Positions 58,692 through 64,000 of a stretch of DNA of 64,000 nt are shown piece by piece. The stretch's first letter is position 1, and every line of letters starts with the position of its first letter. Position numbers and translations under genes: made by a program. Under the pieces are notes generated by a model, which had not been told where the DNA came from, did no database searches, and saw nothing but the letters and a program-made list of their open reading frames with translations. The stretch lies in NCBI GenBank assembly GCA_015847255.1, contig JADLZK010008568.1, positions 62,001-126,000 on the forward strand, in the 5' to 3' direction. Source of the DNA: Hyparrhenia diplandra. Lineage: Eukaryota > Streptophyta > Magnoliopsida > Poales > Poaceae.

Positions 58692-59512
58692 TGTTGGAAT
58701 TTAGATGGGCTTGGCCCAATAACAAATTCGGAAATTCCTAGAGAGATCTCAAAGGCCCATTCTATATTTGGTAATCTTGGCCTTCAAGTTGTAGAGTCCT
58801 GAACTGACTCTGAGTAGAGAGTGCTCAACCGATCGTGATCGCGACACGATGTTCGGGATATATAAGCAGCCTACCGGCCACGCCAAAAATCATAGATCTG
58901 ACATCTCATCTTGGTTTAGAGAGGAGTCCCTTGAATGGACAACCTCTCAACTCTAGAGAATTGAGATAGAGTTTTTGCCTCTTCTTGTTGTTGCGCCGCC
59001 GTAGCTACTCCAGCCCGATTGCTTGCGTGCACCAAATGAGGCGAAAGCAGGTCTCCGAAACCCTCGTCCTTGCGATCCTGCGGCGGGAGAAGGCGAATAA
59101 GGTTTTTGGAAGCGCTCTTCGCGGCGCTCCCGATCTTCGTCCACGGCTCGTCTTCGGGAAGGACAAGCGGAGGACCGTCCCAGCGCCGTCTTCATCGACA
59201 ACTTCTTCGATTTCTTCAGCAGCAGCCGCCGATCGACGACAGCGACAGCGACCTGGAGGACCTCGGCGTCGCTTTCGGGAACCTCTTCATTACGTTGTCC
59301 TCAACGTCAGCCCGGTATAAACATATCTAGTGTACAAGTTGGGTTTACACTAGTTATTATGTTCATGCTACGTGATATCATGATCTGTCCCGCTAGTATA
59401 TGCGATATACTTGATCTGTCATGCTAGTAATTTAAACATGTTTAATCTAGTTGATCAGTTCGTCATGATTTATATTTTGGAATTAATCTGGAAATTGCCT
59501 AATATCCCAACA
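58692..59512 (+). repeat. 3' LTR of the copia element in DUF594 copy B
   Basis: 821 bp, near-identical in its ends to the 5' LTR. The GC-rich centre differs by several small indels. Confidence 0.8.
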
Positions 59513-59517
59513 TCTAG

Positions 59518-60608
59518 GAGTATGGCTCCTACAAGCAATGCGTAGGTCACCATGATATCAACTCTGCTGCTAGCGTCGAGTTGGTCCCCCTTTTCGATGG
59601 CTGCCAAGAGTGCTAGGGACATTGAGGCGGCTATCGCTGTTGAAAAATGCATGAAGAGGTGGGCATGCAAAGGCGAAGATGTGGTAGCAAGTTTTCAGAA
59701 TAGGATTGGTGATGATGTGGTCAAAGGGTGGAGTGAGACCTAACAGCAAAAAATCTTTAGTGTACAATCGTCGGTAGCAATATTGCAGAAGTTCTGCCAA
59801 ATGTTCATACGCTTTGTAGCGGCTTTTGTTCGACTGAAACCCCTCAAGCAGCCCTGGTAGATCACCTTGCGCAGCTACAGTGATGTTCTGCACCTCGTTC
59901 GGGGAGAGCATCCACTGAGATGACTTCTTCTATGATTTTATTGGCGTCATCGAACAGTGCCCGTGGAGGCTCTGCAGACCTACCTTTCTTCATCCTACCA
60001 AGTCTAGCCCTCATGTCTTGTTTAGCTTCGTAGCTCGTCCCCTCAGTTTTCTTTAACATTATCTTGCCTCGCTCCTCCTTTAGTTTGCTCGACAAAACAA
60101 TCTCGCTAATCTCCCTGAGTATCTTTGGGTCCGCAGTGAAGAGGCGAAAGACACGCCCGGCGTACTTGAAGCACCCACAGACGAACATGATCAACATGGC
60201 AGCCCAGAGCCGGGTGTCCGGCCAAGAAGCTTTGGCCACCACGTACCCAGCGACCCCGGCCTGGATAACCAGGTTCAGCAGGTGCCGCCCCCACAGCTCG
60301 TTGTCCTGCTTGGAGAAGGCCGTGATGGAGTCCTGCCCGCCCAGGTGGACGAGCACGAACGGCGCCCAGAAAGCCACCAGCTGGTGGCCAGGCTCTCGCG
60401 CACGGACCACGAGGTGGCCCCTAGCACGAAGACGGCCACTGAGTCGGCCGACAGGTAGGCAAGCCACAGGATGGTGCGAAGAAACCAGTTGGACCAGCGC
60501 ATCCGCATCCCCGTGAAGAGGAAGAGGAAGACTTGCAGGGAAAGGCTGAGGAGGATCAGGAAGTGGATCTCCCACGCGTTCCACAGCTCTTGGACGACAG
60601 GCACCAAG
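59518..60608 (-). pseudogene. DUF4220/DUF594 copy B, N-terminal part of the main exon
   Basis: It continues copy B on the other side of the copia insertion. Minus frames read LVPVVQELWNAWEIHFLILL from 60607, then TILWLAYLSADSVAVFVLG, as in copy A but without the extra base of copy A. A CT insertion at about 60421-60422 then shifts the frame into 59862-60719, and another shift follows near 59900. The membrane-segment text (HLGGQDSITAFSKQDNELWG) is conserved. The acceptor TCTCGTTCTCAG precedes 60608, as in copy A. Confidence 0.8.
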
Positions 60609-62381
60609 CTGAGAACGAGAGAGACAGAGGTGCTTCATTCTTCTTATAATAAATAAAATACTAGATTCAGTGACTGTTACTGGCTTACTGCTAATGCTTA
60701 CTAATAATATATCAAACAAAAGTCCTTATGTTTCTAACTAATATGATAATTTGTAGGATTTATCTTATCTGGCATGCCAGCGAGGATTAACATCGCTGTA
60801 AGCCTCTAATAATAGATTAATTCGTAATATTAAGGTTACTCCCCCTCCTACTATAGTCTACAAAGTAACATCCATAATCTTGATATATGGATTACATAGA
60901 TCTACCATTTCGACAAGTAATGTAACTAACAACTAAATCAACCAACTCTTTTATGATTAAAAGCAATCTTAAGCATGTCCCTAAACCTAAATTACTAACA
61001 TATGTTGTTACAATAAGTTATCCCAGATAAATTAAATAAATATATAGATTAAATTGCTACACTAATTTGTCAATCTATAAAACTAACTAAAGGTACAAAA
61101 CTTAAGGTAATCCCCTAAATTTGCATCCAAATTACCTATATGAGTATTGTCAATATATAAGAGTGTTGTGTTAGAATGCAAATCCGTGTGAGAGTTTCAA
61201 TTGAACATATGTGAAGAAACACACAAGGAAGTGTGATGAGTATTTTGTTAAAATATGACATAGTTTCAACTACATATGCGAAACATATGTTTAAGCATTA
61301 TCTAGGGACCGTATCCGGTGCAAAACAACTTCTAATTTGGCCCACAAGATGTTGATCCAAGGGGGGCACATGGGGGTGGGAGAGGGATTCGTAAAAAAGT
61401 GTGATTAAGGGTGGGAGGTTAAGTGTAAAATTACCTAATCTCCCACGCCCCTTGGAGAAGTTTGCATGATTGCACATAGAGATTGGTTTGCACCAGATAT
61501 ACGTCCCCAGTATCAAGATGCTAAATGGAGTTGGTCATTCTCTCTTTACCACTATAGTACTAAATGATAACGAGACATACACTTGCCAACATAAAGAGAG
61601 AGCAGAAATTAGATGTCTCACATAAATCTTAACCTATCAGTACTTGTCATTATTGCAAACTATGTTAGTGATTAGACATTAAGTCCTCAACATAATATGC
61701 GCTGAAGCCGCACATGTGCATGACGTTGTAATAGTATTTGCAGCAGGCGTGATGAGGGCCATAGTGTTGGCGCTAATACTTAATACAAGTGACCAAGGTG
61801 CCCCCCCACATTCAATATTTGATACAAGGATGAAGAATTTTCACTTAAAAGAAAGTTGCACCGATTTACACATAAAAGATGAAAATAAATTAAAGTTGCA
61901 TCATGCTACCTCTGTTTATCCAGCAGATAGCTCCCGCCAGCTCCCGCTCCTTGCCGTGGTGTTGGCCTCATTTCAATCTCAGGTACGGGCAACAGTACCA
62001 TAGAAGGTCTGTTGGTCCCTCTTCTCTCTGCACAAATAAGCACTTAGCTTAACATGCATAATCCACTCAATTGTCTAAAGGTAGAACAAGAGCTTGAGCT
62101 TAGAACACACACTTGCACGGTTGCAGCCCTAACTGAAACTGAAACTCTGAATGTGGCAACTGAACTGCTTCAGGCTGGTGCCTTTGCCTTCTATTTATAG
62201 CTGAAAGTAACTTACAGCCCTAATGATCTTCCTAGAAAGTTCCTAAGAGAAAACCTTGACTTGAGTCTTCTACTGAACCAGTTCTAGTAACTTTCCTAGC
62301 AATTTCCTAGAAACTCCAGCATGCAAATGACTGACTTGCTAAGTCCCTGTTGCACCTAGTGGGAATGCTGCTCTGCTCAGC
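60609..62381. repeat. copy B duplicate of 46917-50552 (intron, exon 1 and 5' flank)
   Basis: Long near-identical blocks (for example GGTGCTTCATTCTTCTTATA at 60629 and 47578, and the stretch 61600-62050 against 49780-50200) show a direct tandem duplication. The copy ends where LINE poly(A) sequence starts at 62382. In copy A the same text continues uninterrupted past 50552. Confidence 0.85.
61910..61971 (-). pseudogene. inferred first exon of DUF594 copy B
   Basis: 62 bp matching copy A exon 1, with ATG at 61971 and the same donor GTAGCA and phase. The intron (60609-61909, 1301 bp) is shorter because the Stowaway segment and the hAT element region are absent. Confidence 0.5.
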
Positions 62382-64000
62382 TTTTTTTTTTTTTTTTTTA
62401 GAGTAAAAAGGGCCATGCCCCCGTCTATTAACTTTCGCCAACAGACAGCAATTCAGTTACAGCACCGGCAGCATGGATGAACCATCTGCAACGTTCCAGC
62501 AAACATATTCAGAAATCAAACAGCACCCTGCCTGACACTAAGACGAGGCTAAACTACCAACTACTCATATGTTTCTAGAAACTTTACGCTTATTACAAAG
62601 ACTTAATTGTGGAGTTTGATGGCTGCCACAGGACATAGCCGAAACAAGTCTTGAATATTCTTCCTTTCTAAAACCTGTAAACGCCTCCTTTACTGTAGTT
62701 CTCCCGACAACATCCCCATACCTCCGGTTGCCAGGTCTTGACAGCTTCTTATCCCCTTTGCAGTATCACCCCAGCACCACTTGTTGATTGATCTGTCTCC
62801 ACTCCAGAGATTGTCACACCAGCCATAGCACTTGCACAGCTTCCTGCTTCACCATTCTTGCTTTCATCAGGAGAGAAGGTCTTTTCTCCTCCGGACATAG
62901 CAAAGCCCAATTCTGGATAGTATTGGCAATTATGAAGAAGAGTATAGCCATACTCTCCCACTGACACCTCTGAAAACATAGAGAGTTTCTGAGTTTCCAT
63001 AGACACCAAAAACCAGCAGAGGTCACTATATTAACAATGCAGTTTCTTTTATCACTAAGCCAATATTTACCAATATCATCCAAAAGAGTAACCTAAATTC
63101 ACTCCTAAAACTCGGATAGAACATCCCACATATTTCTAGCTACCACACATTCAAAAAAGAGATGCTGGACAGATTCTAATTCTGAACAGAACAGACAAGA
63201 TAAATCTTTGACCTTCTGCCTTTTATTTAAATTATCTCTAGTCAGACACCTATTTTTGCTTAAAAGCCAGAGAAAATTGTGAACTCTAGGAGGGATTTTA
63301 ATATTCCACAGAGCAGGTACTAACACAGAGTGTATCCCTCTAAAGTTAACAATCTTATACAAGGATTGCACAGAGTAAACTCCTTTTGAGTTGAATTGCC
63401 AAATCATCTCATCTTCCTCATCAATCAAATTTAGAGTGCTAGCTAATTGGCAAACTTCCTCCCACATTGCCATCATTTCCTCATCTCCCATCCTGGAGAA
63501 AGTACACTTCAACTCGACCCATCCTGCAGGTCAGCAATGGTTTTATCCTTTTCATTAACTGATCTATACAACTTCCAATATTGAATAGCTAAATTTGAGT
63601 CCCCCAGCCAATTATCCTCCCAAAACTTCACTTTTCTCCCATTCCCTACTTTCCACTTGTAACCTAGTCTAGCTGCTTTGGTTGCCCACATAAAACCTTT
63701 AAAAAAGGGAGAAGCCCCAGCTACCTTAGTGTGAAGTATATTTGGCTTACTAGTTTTATATTTGAAATCTAACAACTCAGACCACAATTTGTCTTTATCA
63801 CTATCATACCCATGCCCCCATACTCTTTGGCTGTGGACACCAGCTCCCAGTTAGCTAAGTGATATCTATGAGCCTCCTCTAAGTCATTCCAAAGACAATT
63901 ACCCATCCGGGTATTCAGCAACTTAATAGCCCATTTAGGAAATTTTATAAAAGACAACAAATATACAGGAATGCTAGCTAAACAAGCCTTGATTAAAGTT
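62382..64000 (-). mobile_element. L1-type LINE 2, 3' end, runs off the window
   Basis: A run of 18 T residues at 62382-62399 is the poly(A) tail of a minus-strand LINE. The 3'UTR (62400-62748) and ORF2 C-terminal frames follow to the right. It interrupts the 5' flank of DUF594 copy B: copy A shows the unbroken site. A 4-bp-stem hairpin, GGGC-ATG-GCCC on the minus strand (about 62411-62421), lies just before the tail. Confidence 0.85.
62749..63960 (-). pseudogene. LINE 2 ORF2 C-terminal part (post-RT and zf-RVT domain)
   Basis: Minus frames 63769-63960 (FIKFPKWAIKLLNTRMGNCL, ANWELVSTAKEYGGMGM), 63509-63787 (KWKVGNGRKVKFWEDNWLGD) and 63105-63512 run in order. The last has the zf-RVT text WNIKIPPRVHNFLWLLSKNR and CLFCSELESVQHLFFECVVA. 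Frames 62814-63083 and 62749-63009 hold the C-terminal tail. Several frame changes are present. The catalytic RT and the endonuclease lie beyond the right edge. The protein would copy LINE RNA at the target site. This copy is broken. Confidence 0.8.

Larger units (their letters stand above)
55081..59512 (+). mobile_element. Ty1/copia element with LTRs, pol deleted and frameshifted
   Basis: LTRs at 55081-55911 and 58692-59512 begin TGTTGGAATTTAG and end AATATCCCAACA. The target duplication TCTAG is at 55076-55080 and 59513-59517. GGTGGGGGAT before the 3' LTR is the polypurine tract. The 2.8-kb interior keeps pieces of integrase, RT and RNase H only. It inserted into DUF594 copy B, whose reading continues on both sides of the target site. 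Confidence 0.85.

Noticed and set aside
1..64000. CRISPR arrays, rRNA or tRNA genes, prophage or bacterial operons
   Set aside because: No regularly spaced repeats, no cloverleaf sequences and no such gene content. Tandem and inverted repeats present are transposon features.

Overview
The window looks like nuclear DNA of a grass (Poaceae). It holds grass-type LTR retrotransposons, L1-type LINEs, Stowaway MITEs, hAT and Mutator-like elements, and a small cluster of DUF4220/DUF594 membrane-protein genes, a family expanded in grasses. I see no rRNA, tRNA, CRISPR array or bacterial-type operon. The species cannot be fixed from sequence alone. Almost all of the DNA is nested transposable elements. 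The only host coding sequence I trust is the DUF4220/DUF594 family, in three copies, plus one weaker small-gene candidate.

Layout, left to right. (1) 1-3925: a minus-strand Ty3/gypsy (Athila/Tat-like) element with broken gag and protease, a tRNA-Asp-type primer binding site and its 5' LTR. It sits inside the reverse transcriptase of (2), a plus-strand Tat-lineage Ty3 element whose pieces lie at 3926-6255, 9253-12934 and 24179-25129. This element keeps RT and integrase fragments, an antisense intron-containing extra gene and its 3' LTR. It is interrupted by a solo LTR (6256-9252, 5-bp target duplication), by a non-coding LARD-type element (12935-20467) and by a large chromovirus-type LTR (20468-24178). 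(3) The Tat 3' LTR ends inside a DUF594 pseudogene, copy Z (25130-26562).

(4) 27880-44236: a plus-strand L1 LINE bounded by a 12-15 bp target duplication, with broken ORF1 and ORF2 and a poly(A) tail. Its 3' part contains a candidate small minus-strand gene (35929-36141). A non-coding Ty1/copia-like element (36233-42955) lies in the predicted 5'UTR of that gene, and a Mutator-like element with ~265-bp terminal inverted repeats (43012-43950) lies exactly on its putative TATA box.

(5) 44638-50552: DUF594 copy A, nearly intact. I infer a two-exon structure, with a short first exon at 50074-50135 joined in phase to the main exon ending at 46916. The intron carries a Stowaway and a hAT element. 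A one-base insertion breaks the start of exon 2. (6) 50553-54078: spacer with another hAT element, MITEs and an LTR fragment. (7) 54079-62381: DUF594 copy B, a direct tandem duplicate of copy A, split by a Ty1/copia element (55081-59512) and decayed. (8) 62382-64000: the 3' end of a second L1 LINE on the minus strand, running off the window.

The feature that looks least described is the ~6.2-kb internal region of the copia-like element at 36509-42677. It has no recognisable gag or pol but is packed with dozens of tiny inverted repeats, most with loops containing GAA or GAAG. The antisense intron-bearing gene of the Tat element, the inferred DUF594 first exon, and the small gene with a MULE at its TATA box also deserve a second look.
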